Source: Amaranthus tricolor
Taxonomy: Eukaryota; Streptophyta; Magnoliopsida; Caryophyllales; Amaranthaceae
Direction: 5' to 3'
NCBI RefSeq assembly: GCF_026212465.1
Contig: NC_080062.1
Location: 346,501-410,500, forward strand
DNA: 64,000 nt
A model generated the notes under the pieces. That model was given only the letters and a program-made list of their open reading frames with translations. It was not told where the DNA came from and did not search any database. Both the position numbers and the translations under genes were made by a program. How positions within the stretch are numbered: the stretch's first letter is position 1; every line of letters starts with the position of its first letter. Below are positions 49,008 to 59,800 of this stretch, piece by piece.

Positions 49008-49480
49008 TTTTTTTCTTGAATGGTTGTGAATTTGTGATAATGTGTATAATATTGGAAAAGTTTTGGTTTCTATAATAAGGTATTAAAATTTAATGTAATA
49101 AAAAATTTGAGTTTAACTTTCAACTATCCCACTTTTAATTGTAATGTTTTTTGTCAAGTTATTCAAATTTTTAGGCTAATTAAATTTGATGTGACAGGAT
49201 GTAATAAGAGTATATTGTTGTCGTCAAACATATACCAATTACTTATTTTTTTGATTGAGATTGCAATTTGACAACTTAAATGGACGTGGTATAATTCGAC
49301 ATGATTTTCTAAAAGTGATTCAATTGAGTAATTAAAATTCACAAAATTTTAAATGAAACAATCTTATGATAAAACTGTTTCTATTGAGTTAATTCAATTA
49401 CATATATTTATTATTTTAAAATGATAATGATTATTTATAACATATATGATGGAACACATAAATATTAGATCTAAATGGGT
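49008..49480. other. Intergenic DNA, nothing recognised
   Basis: AT-rich sequence without an open frame or repeat that I can name. Confidence 0.5.
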
Positions 49481-49598
49481 GTTATTAAATTTCGTCATCC
49501 CTTTTAATTTTATCGCCACCCCCCCTCAAATGAAATTACGAATTTGCCTCTAAACTTTAAAAAATTACAACTTTGCCATCCCATTAAAATTTCTTATT

Positions 49599-49631
<33 letters not shown>

Positions 49632-49710
49632 TGTGATTATTAAATTAAATTATTAAATTTCCTGCGACTGGTTTTTTGTTTTTTTTCTAAATTATTATTA
49701 ATTTTATTTA

Positions 49711-49768
<58 letters not shown>

Positions 49769-49770
49769 TC

Positions 49771-49813
<43 letters not shown>

Positions 49814-49890
49814 GTGATTGTTATTATTATTATTATTATTAAATTTTCATTTTTGTTTTAATGATTATATTTAATTTATTTTTTAAATTA

Positions 49891-49925
<35 letters not shown>

Positions 49926-50033
49926 AATAAGAAATTTTAAGGGGGTGGCAAAGTTGAATTTCAGGGGCAAATTTATAATTTTATTTGAGGGGAGGTGGCG
50001 ATAAAATAAAAAGAGTGGCGATGTTTAAGAATA
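49481..50033. mobile_element. Non-autonomous MULE derivative related to the element at 665-4780
   Basis: The outer ~130 bases are inverted: left 'ttattaaatttcgtcatccc', then 'ttttatcgccacc', 'ctcaaat(g/a)aaatta' and 'ttaaaatttcttatttata'; the right end is the complement. The interior is a TAA tract on the left and TTA tracts on the right around a short core containing 'cctgcgactgg'. TIR blocks 'actctttttattttat' and 'aattttgcc' are shared with the larger MULE, so this looks like an internally deleted relative that kept the TIRs and both microsatellites. Confidence 0.72.
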
Positions 50034-50328
50034 GGGAAATCGCTTAGATGCTTTCTTGTCGAGGCTCCCGTGCATATTGATCGAACATTATTGCAATATG
50101 CTATCATTTTATGTCAAAGACATGTCGTACTAGGCATTTCATTGAAATATCCTCGTTGAGAAAATGACATAAACTAAACAAGAAAGTCTTTGTACATAAC
50201 AATAATTTATGAAGTTAATAAATCACTTTTATATGGTAGGATTTGATAAGATAAAAGTTTTAATATTTTAATTTACTTTGATAAATAGTTTAATTTTAAA
50301 CTTTAAATTAAAGTGGCAATAAAAATTA
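50034..50328. other. Intergenic DNA, nothing recognised
   Basis: Short AT-rich spacer between two inverted-repeat elements. Confidence 0.5.
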
Positions 50329-51050
50329 AATAAGGAAAAAGAGAAAATTTGAAAAAAAAAAGTTTTTAACAAAATTACTAAATTTGTCAAAAAAACAAGC
50401 TTTGGCCAAACTTTTATCCGAAAATAAACGTGTTTGCTTCCAAAGTTAGGTTCGGTATCTAATCAATGTTATTAACAGCGAACTAAAAGAGTGCTGAAAT
50501 TTAAGTCAAGAGTTAGTTCGTTGTTAGTAACAGCGAACAAAGGCTATGGTCGAAAAAAAGTTAACATATGTGTTCGCTGTTACTAACAGCGAACATAGAT
50601 GTTGAATTTTTTGACCAAGTCTCTATTCGCTGTTAGTAATAGCGAACTAACACGACCCTAAATACAGTAGCTCTCCTTCTTCCTAGTTCAAAGCATGAAA
50701 AAAAGTATACAAAAGTCAAACGTTTGTTCGTTGTTACTAACAGCGAACAAAAGCAAACCTGGTCAAAGCAGGTCAAGCCTTTGTTCGCTATTAGTAATAG
50801 AGAACAAAAGTTTGACCTGCTTTGACCAGGTTTGCTTTTGTTCGCTGTTATTGACAATAAACACAGGCTTGACTAGTTTTTGACCAGTTCTCTTAATTCG
50901 CTGTTAGTAACAGCGAGTATATATCAATCTAGCTTTGGAGCCAAGCACGCTTATTTTGGGATGAAAGTTTGACCGAAACTTAATTTTTGACAAACTTTGA
51001 TAAAATGTTATTTTTTTTTCAAATTTTCGGAAAAAGCCAAGATAAATATA
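50329..51050. mobile_element. Foldback element with phased internal palindromes
   Basis: The outer ~130 bases on each side are inverted copies at roughly 75-80% identity: left 'aaaatttgaaaaaaaa', 'ccaaacttttatcc-aaaata', 'cttccaaagttag'; right, read in complement, 'aaaatttgaaaaaaaa', 'tcaaactttcatccc', 'gctccaaagctag'. Inside, a 23-bp palindrome (gttcgctgtta-N-taacagcgaac and variants) recurs about eight times. The centre is a perfect 39-bp stem. No ORF of note. Transposon superfamily is uncertain. Confidence 0.75.
50738..50850. repeat. Perfect 39-bp inverted repeat with a 35-base loop
   Basis: Arms 50738-50776 and 50812-50850 are exact reverse complements over 39 bases (beginning taacagcgaacaaaagcaaa). 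The loop itself contains a further palindrome near 50782-50806. Confidence 0.95.
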
Positions 51051-51132
51051 TATGGGCTGCAAATCCAAAGTCCAATAAAGCCCCTTGTGTAGGCCTTTTA
51101 TGTTTAGCATAACATCTAGGCACACTCAGAAT

Positions 51133-51641
51133 TAGGGATGGTAATGGGTTCAGGATTTTGTTGGACCCGCCTCTTTTTTAAGGGTTTGGGTCTTATTTTT
51201 TGAGACCTATCAGATCTGGATCGGATTTGGATCTAGAAAATATTTGACGGGTCCGAGTCCGGGTCCCAAGGTGCAGACCTGGACCTGGACCCGGACCCAG
51301 TAACTAGACCCGTCCCTCAGACTCAGATTCAAACCCTATACAATTAAAATTTTTTTTTACTTTTTAGTAATTATTTTGTATTTGAATTTCATGGACTCGA
51401 ATAAGTGTTTGTAATACGATAATAAGTTGCTTACAAAAATACAAAAAGACTCGCAAAAGGTTCAATTTTGACAATCAAAGAGACTTTGTTTAAGACCCAT
51501 CAAGGACCCTAGACCCATCAGATCCGGAGAGTCTGGGTCTGGGTCTGAAAATTTTTAATCCTTAGAGTCCGAATTCGTGTCTGGATCTATAAAAAATAAA
51601 AGAGCCCGGGTCTGACCAGACCCTCCCTATGACCATCCCTA
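51133..51641. mobile_element. hAT-type MITE with exact 8-bp target duplication
   Basis: ctcagaat occurs at 51125-51132 and again at 51642-51649. Between them the 509-bp element starts tagggatggtaatgggt and ends ccctatgaccatcccta, whose complement is tagggatggtcataggg. The interior has GC-rich 'gggtctgg/gacccgg' repeats. 8-bp duplications with TAGGGATGG-type TIRs mark a well-known plant hAT MITE group. Confidence 0.93.
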
Positions 51642-51649
51642 CTCAGAAT

Positions 51650-52905
51650 ATATTGCCTCAGGCACTCACATTCATCTGCAACAAATCCACTAATGCCACA
51701 ATCAAACAAAAATATAAGATAATAATCATATAAATAATTAATTTTAAAGTTTTTTTTTATCATAATTTAAGCTGATAAAGAGATAGAATTAGATGAGAAT
51801 CAAACAAATAATCTTAACCAACAAAAATAAGACATAATTTTTGGTTTACAAGAAGTTGTATGTGCCTTTATGATTATTATTTCTATTTCTTGGATTTATG
51901 TTATTAGTCTTGCCTTGCTACATGTTTTTCTTTACCATTGTCTTGCTATTTGTCTAGTCTATAGCATATATTGGGTCATTTCCGTACATTTATATGTCAT
52001 TCTCGAGTCGAGGGTCTCACTAATCGTAATTTTCTTATCTTTTGAATGAGGGTATATATGACTTGCTGATATGATGATGAGTTGAAAAGAAATAAGTAAA
52101 TAAATATTGTGAGAGACCATCTTTCAACAAGACGACCTTAAAATTAAAAGACTATATTTTTATAATCTATATAAATTAAAGTGCGTCTCACGATGAAAAC
52201 GTCTCACATAAAATATTTTGTTAAAACAATTAATTTTAAGTTACTCTCTAACCGAAATAAGACTCATTTCTCACTTAATTTAACCAAAATTATATGAGGA
52301 CTACTAATCAAATAATTATTTACAGTTATAGTGCATTTCATTTTCAAATCATTTAAATCCCAAGTTCATGCAACCATTAAAGATGCTACATACTACACAT
52401 TGAATGTTTTGCATTAGCCATCATGCAACCTTATTGAACAAAAATAGAAAACCAATACTACAATATGCTATATTTATGGTTCATAATAAAACCCCAATAC
52501 ATGATTTCATACTTAAATTAAATCCATATATTTTTCTAATTTGATTAAGCTAGAAATTCTATCTATGATTGACCTCAGTTAGCTAAAAATAGGGTTCCCT
52601 AGAAAAAAATAGTCATTTGTGAGACATAGCATTAACTTTCTACCTACAACCTGCAGCTTAGCTGCATGTAATTGGGGAAATAACTGGAAAGGTAGGTGGC
52701 TTAGTTTCAATTTTCAAACTGATGAAGCAAAAAATCTGCACCTAATTAATGTCAAATGCAATGCATGTAGGAAGTGCAATTTTTTAGTTAATGGGTTAAT
52801 GAGAATTAAAATCTGATTTTTTTTTTTTTTTTTTTTTTGGGAATATGGTATTTTTTGTAGTGAGATAAGACTCATTTTTTAAGGAAGTGTAATTTATAGC
52901 TCTTT
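51650..52905. other. Intergenic DNA, no gene seen
   Basis: AT-rich; a 'gtctcac' fragment lies near 52180-52210. The small frame at 52619-52816 has no recognisable domain. Confidence 0.5.
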
Positions 52906-53024
52906 GTTAGAGTATATAATATATTTTGGGGCCTCAACCATCAGTTTAAACTTTTATCAAGAAACCAACTCATCTAAAAGTTTAAGCTAATGGTTGAAGC
53001 CCCAGAATATCTTATATTGTAACA
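52906..53024. mobile_element. Foldback MITE, member 2 of a three-copy family
   Basis: It begins gttagagtatataatatatt, with 'ttggggcctcaaccatcagtt' on the left and 'aatggttgaagccccagaa' inverted on the right. 'aagtttaagct' is shared with the copies at 11421 and 60858. Confidence 0.7.
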
Positions 53025-53090
53025 CTATTAAGCTTATATATAATTTTTTAAAAAAATTATGAAAACCTAGTAGCCAAAAATGTGACATTT

Positions 53091-53300
53091 TGTAACACCT
53101 ATGTAGGTTGTAGATTGACCCCATAGATCAACACAAATCCTTTCAATACACTTTGACTTCACTTATGCGCATCTAAAAAAAATTTTCCAACAAGCCACTT
53201 ATTCTAAGAGTACTCCCCACCAAACACGCTTGACTATAAAAGTCTTAGCAAATAGACTCCTTTAAAAAGAGTTAAAATATACCTTATTGATATGAATGCC
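53091..53300 (-). mobile_element. Decayed Cassandra-like LTR
   Basis: It starts tgtaacacctatgtagg and then follows the Cassandra LTR order: 'atcaacacaaatcctttc', 'cactttgacttcact', 'gcgcatctaa', 'ccacttattctaagag', 'accaaacacgcttgact', 'cttagcaaata', 'accttattgatatgaat'. Many substitutions. No partner LTR or interior is visible, so it is probably an old solo LTR; the right end is unclear. Confidence 0.75.
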
Positions 53301-56250
53301 TTAAATAGAATGAGAACTCTAAACCTTTGAAAACAATCTTGAACTTGATTCTACAAGAACACTTACTCTAAAACCAGCTAAGAGCCTTAACATATTAACA
53401 TGTACTCTTATGTATATACTTCCAAACGTTTTAATTTACATGTAACATCGAAAATACTCATACTATTTACTTATCTTTTTTAATTTGTGATTAATTTGTA
53501 ACCTATAAATTAAAACATAGTCAAGTGGAATCTTGTTTGATTCGTCTTGATGTAAAGATTATTAATATCAAATTTTTATAATTTTATATTATACATAATT
53601 ATAGATTTTAAGGATTAAATTAGTACATTAGACCGCGTAAAAAAGCAAAAGTTGCAAGTATTTTGAAATAGAGAAAGTATGAATTTGTGTCGCCTCCGTG
53701 ATTCGCTCCGTGTAGAATAATGGATTGCATCGTTCAAACAATGGTCTATGACACAACATAAGCGTCCGGCACGTGGACCACAACACAAAACTAGCTCGTA
53801 GACCTATATAATGAATTGCCCATATGATGTTGTGCCAATTTTACAAAATGTTGTGCGTGGTGCCCTTTAGGTTGTAGCCCACTGTGATTGATTGAGAATT
53901 GTGCTCTTGTTGATATTTAACTTTTACACTTACTAGATCTGTACCGATGAAATTGGTCTAGTAATCTAAGCGAGTAATTTTATTTATAATTATTCAATTA
54001 GGTTAAAATTAACCCAATTTAAACCGAAATTGTAAATGGCTCTAATTTAAAAGTCAAATCATAATACCTTGTTAAAATATATAGCCAATGTATATTGGTC
54101 TCGTGGTAGAAAGTTTTTTCTTTTACTATTATGACAAAATTTTAATTGTCACCATATAGGTAATTAAAAATGATTAATTTTCTTTCCTCTTACTTGTATA
54201 GAATTCTACATCTATCTCTAATTAAAAAACGTTAGCAAAGAAAGTGTTATGCCAAGTATCAAAGTACCGAGTTTAAAAGGTGATTTTGATCACCAAATAG
54301 CTTAAAGCCTTAAACCATAGCATGCACCACGTAGGAAAGTAATTAATGGGTGTGCATTGGGGTGGAATTACTTGAGGTTTGGATTATCAAACAGATAAAG
54401 TTCTGCTCGTTGAAGTAGTATGGGGCTCGTTCGAGCATATTACACAATTAGGGCCATTGGCATTGACGAGTATCTTCGGAGTATTGATTTTGTATTGGAC
54501 ACGTCATATACTTTTGATATGCATCTTTTACAGTTTTAGTGGGTTAAATAAGACTAAAATTAGAATTAGATTTAAGCGTGGATGCTTTTACAGAGAAATA
54601 AAGATTGAAGAGCTAGCGAGCGAGTCTTCTTAATATTCGTATATGAATTATTAATTGTTTAATAAAATTATATAATCTCATTTTAGAGAAGACGTTCAAA
54701 ACACTATTTAAAATTTATGTTCTTCCTAATTCTTATTCACCATAACAAAGTTCAAATTCGTTCATTCTAAAAAAAAAGGGGACTTTTTTTTCATATTCTA
54801 CGTTGTTACCTTTTTTTCTTTGATTTCCTTTACACTCCCTCTTAAGAAAAAAATCCACGCACTCGGTCACTCCATGCTCTCCACAAATAAGTAAAGATGT
54901 TCTCTAATTTTAATGAAGTAGGGAGTATTTAATTACTGACAGCCTACCTGTATATTGACTGTAGTCTCATGCCATGTTACAAAGTTCTCCCCCTCCCCCT
55001 TATATTCTTTCCCATTGTTTACCGATTTAGAATTTTTTTTTTTTACTTTAAAGGTTAGGATTTTTATAATAAATATTTTATCATTATTAATATTATTATT
55101 ATTATTTAATTAAGTCGAAGTAATAAGAAGTGTATAGAATATACATATAGTGTAAATAAAATAACGAAAAACATTACATAGTCATAAGATAAAAAAATTA
55201 TTTCAAAGAGTTCTTATTTTAAATATATACTTTGGTCCATATTATAAATATATTATAGTATATAATATATCAAAAATCCACCTTATATTAGCAAAGCGTT
55301 TCTCAGAAAAATAGTTTCTATCATAAATTATGAATATATATTTTAAATGAGTAAATGACATTAGTTTGATTTAGGTTTATATTAAATTTTTTTGGTTGAA
55401 AGTTTTATTGATTTGAGTTTACTATTGAATGATTATTTTCTTTTTATTTTTGTAGAATTTGTATGAAGTATTGAAAGTATAATAAAATATAGTCAGTTGA
55501 AAGAAATGTATTATAGAGAAATAAAAAAAGATATCGCCAATAAGGTTATAACAGAAAATCTATAATCACTTCCCAAAATGAAAATGTTGTAAATTATAAA
55601 GACAACCCAAATTTATATACTTTTATTATGTATGCATTGAAGCTAATTCAAAGAGACAAGTATTTTAGTTGATGAATCATTTGAAAATTGGTTTTAAGTT
55701 AAAATTTAAAATTACTATCAGCATCTTATTTACTAATTTTTGATTTTTTGATGCATTCATATATTTGTCTTGTTCTGTTTTACTCGTTACATAAGAGTTT
55801 TGCACAAAATAAAAAATAGGTACTTTTTTGTTAAAAAGATAAATATAATTCGTGAAAAGATTTGCGTAAAAGTTGATTAGATATGAGGTAGGAAAAGTAG
55901 GGACGAAATATACATTTACAATTTTACATAATTATTTTTTTCCAAAATTATAATGAAACAAATAAGTTATTTGATAAATAACTAAAGATTAACAATTAAT
56001 TTTTATAAATCTCCATTACATTTAACTTAAAAAGTGGCTTAATAGCTAATAAAAATCAGTCTTAAGACTAGAGTGGAAATTCGTAAACTGTTGATAATAT
56101 TTAGATGGATTTGGTCATTTTATTACTTCCAAATCTAGAAAAAACAATGTATTACACCATTAAGCTTATCTTATCTTATTGTCCCCTTAATAATTTTTTC
56201 CCATCTTAAGTTCATCTCAATAAAACCCCTATAAATTAGCACCAAGACAT
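53301..56250. other. Intergenic DNA before the O-fucosyltransferase gene
   Basis: No gene supported. The 84-codon frame at 54379-54633 has no domain and an unremarkable context. The rest is AT-rich. Confidence 0.55.
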
Positions 56251-56257
56251 CTCATCC

Positions 56258-56263
56258 CACGTG
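56258..56263 (+). promoter_or_regulatory. G-box in the O-fucosyltransferase promoter
   Basis: CACGTG in the context cccacgtggcaa, about 545 bp before the ATG. TATA-like stretches lie at about 56230 and 56385; which one is used is not clear. Confidence 0.4.
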
Positions 56264-56802
56264 GCAAATCTTCGCATTTGATCATCTCTTTGACTGCTCT
56301 TCACTCTCTGAAAATAACCCACCAACTCCTTTTTCTTTTCCTTTCTTTTCCTTTGAAGTTTAGTACTAGTATATACTCTTGTACTATATAATATATTACA
56401 CTTCATAGATTTTCTAGAGTAAGAAAGAGGGAATTTTTTATTTTTAGATTAGAATTAGAATATTAAAATTAAAATCAAACAACAAAGGAATCAAAGAAGG
56501 TTTTTTATTGGGAAAGGAGAGAAAAAAAGTTGAAATCTTTTTAAATTTTTAGCAAGTTTTTTTTATATCTTCTTACTTTCTTTCTTTAATTATGGTATTT
56601 TTTTTCTTGAAGTAGGGAAACCCAAATCCATTTTAGGCATGAGACAAAGATATACATAGAGATGTAAAAAAAAATCTTTACTTTTTTTTTTTTTTGATTT
56701 TTGATTTGAATAGTTGAAGAAATCACACAAGAAGAAACCTTGAGTGAGAAGGTTAGTTTTTTTAAAAAATAAAAATAAAAATTGGGGTGGTGAAATTATT
56801 GA

Positions 56803-59800
56803 ATGGTGTTGAAGAAGATGAAGATGAGATGGGTAGCAATGAAAGTTGAAGGAAAGAAAGGAAGGATGAAATGGGGTGGTTTTGTAATGATACTGTCCCT
56901 TACAATTTTCTCTCTTTTTACTCTTTTATTGCTTGCTAGATATACTTTGAGACAAAGCAATGGTTTTGATAATGGAGGTTATGATTTTCATCCCTTTTCT
57001 TCATTTAGTATATTTGCTTGGAAACCCATCTTTGGAACTTCAGATCTTCCCAGAAATGTAATGTCCTCTCAACTCTTGATTGTTTGATTTCAACTTTTTA
57101 ATTGTTTGAATCTTGTTTTGATTGAATTCTTGCTTAATTTGGTTGTAATTCTACAATTTTCATGAATTAGTTCTTGTTGAATCATGGGTTTGCCTCCCCT
57201 TTCGGGTATTTGATCGATTAATTCCCTCTCTCCTCCTGCCCGAAATCAAAAAATGTTCTTGCTATGATGCTTGATTCTTTGGTGTTTGATTTGATGTGGG
57301 TTGGCCAATGAGCAATGATTATGAATTTATGGTTGTAGTTAGATTTGAAGGGTTTACTTAGTGAATGTCATAAGGTCTTGTGTTAAATTATGAGATTAGT
57401 ATAATGATGAATGATTATACCTTAAAGTGAACCCTTTTAGTGTAGTCTTTTGGGTTTTGTGCAACTTGCAAGGAATTTTATTTTTTCATGTTTGGTATTT
57501 TTTGCCACAAATCAAAGTCTTTTGTATATTGAAACTTTAGATGGTCCCTATCTTTGAGATTTGTATTTAGCAAATTAATTTTTTCATGGGTTTTGATTTT
57601 ATGTGTGCTTTAAATTTAGCCTTAAATTTCCAATCTATGAGGACAATTTACTCGAATTCGAGAGCGTCCGTATTGTGTATGTATACATTATCACATGCTT
57701 GAAAATGCTGATGTGAGAATTTGCTGACCCCATATTGTTGGGTTATAGTGCGAAAATACAGTTTTCATCACGGTCATGAAACAGATATCGCGGTCAATAT
57801 GGATAATTTCTGGGTCAATGCAGCCTATATTTCTGTTGCGGTAAACTCAAAAAATTTTACAATAAGGTCCCGATACGGTGATTCATTCTTGTTTTTGCAC
57901 TATAGTTGGGGTTCAGGCTTTAATATTGTTGTTGTCAATTCGAATTGTGAGTATCGTATTCTGTTATTTGTGGTAAAATGGAGTCATGGACTCATGGTTA
58001 CTTGAGATAAAATGGAATCATAGTAGCATGATTTTGGTTACTTCACTATGAAACACCAAAGTCCATAACTTACCATTATCATAAATGTTTTTCATGTTGA
58101 TTGTCCTTTGTTTTTTGGGTGTTAAAGCAGAGTCCCCTGTATAAAAGGCTATGGGGCCCAATAAGGGAGTTGGGTTCTCTATACCCACATGCAAATCCTC
58201 AAGGACCCTATGCTGGTCAGTGATTTATCTCTCTCTGCTTTTTACTTGTTTACTATTCTATCATTCTACGTGTTCTGTTTTTCATTTAGTATTGTCTTTG
58301 AAAAATTATAGAAGGGTTAGGTGCATTATTTTGTTAAAAAGCTAGCTATTACTAGTAATTTTTGCCTTTTATTCCTCTTTTAATCTTTATCATTGATTTG
58401 TTTATGCTTTGTAAATATGGTATCACGAATATAGTGCAAAATACGGTTTATGTCATAGTTGTGGTAATGGTCGCCAAACGGATCTATGCAGATGTTTTTG
58501 CAGTCAATGCGGTCGCGTTGAACTCGGAAACATTTACAATACCCCAATACAGTTGCAATACGATGATGAGGCCTTGTTTTGCGCTATAATCACTATTATG
58601 AGACTAGACCCAAAATTTAGCAGTGTAAATAATATTAACTGTTTGATGTATCTTTCAAGACAATAATTGGTAATGACCGACTATGACCCTATTTGGTTGA
58701 ATGAATTATCACTCGAATTTGATCCTACAAAAGCTGAACTGAACTATTTGTGTTCTCCTTTTACGAAGGTTGTAATGTATGGATTTGTAGGATCACTAAT
58801 GGGTCATTTGAAATGAAAGTAAGCTCGAGAAACAATGTAAAAATTATGATATAAGCTCTTAACAATTGCATTAGAAAATTAGGCTCCATGGATATTAACT
58901 TGAGTTTGGCTATAAGGTTTTAATGGGTTCCAAGTTCGAATTTCTCTTACTTATTGTACTTCATAATAATCAATACAGATTGCACTTCGTTGTGTTTTGG
59001 TGATGAACGTATTTCATATATGATCTCATTACTATGTAGTACTCTGGTGGAATCATTTTAATTTTAGGTTTTAATTTCGTTTGTTGTTTATTGCATCTAC
59101 TTGCACTTTATGAATTGCATAGATCTTGACTTGATATGCTGTCATGAGTTTGTACTGTCTGCCTAACTTGTTACAGCTCCCAGCTTGCAATCAACGGGCT
59201 TTCTTTTTGTCAGGGTTCGAGGAGGCTTTCATGAAATCCGAAATGCGGTAAGTATTCTATAAAACCGTCTCCTCATAAAAAATATTAAAGGAAAATACCA
59301 TATCCATCAACTGTATTTGATGTAATTTTGTGAAAACTGTAATGGTTTTGCAGATCTCAGATGCTGTTGCAGTAGCACGGTTGCTCAATGCTACTCTTGT
59401 GATCCCCGAGATCCTCTCAACCACTAGCACCAAGGGAATTAGGTGGGTTATTTTCAGTGTCACCTTTTCGGTCATGTTACGCATTGTTACTTGAAACGAC
59501 ATTAGGTTAGGAACGGGTAATGGGACGGGAACAAGGAGCGCAACCTTGATCGACTCAGGACGATTGGGTACTAGATACATTATGTATAAAAAATATATTT
59601 GAAAACAAAATTTAATTAAAATGATTTTTTTTGTTTTAGGAAATTGTTTTTGAATAGGATTTTTTTTGGTTTTCTAGGTTTTATCTTATTTTTTTTCTCC
59701 TTTTTTATTCTTTAATTATTAAATGAAGGCCAAAATACTTTTAAAAAAAGGTCTTCCACACCGGGATGTCACCTTGACCAATTTGGGTCACGTTTCGTGA

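Noticed and set aside
50468..50920. CRISPR-like array (short palindromic repeats with spacers)
   Set aside because: The host is a plant, the spacers are inverted copies of one another rather than unique, and the block sits inside a foldback transposon.
54379..54633. 84-codon plus-strand frame
   Set aside because: No domain and no promoter or splice context; hydrophobic stretches are expected in AT-rich DNA.
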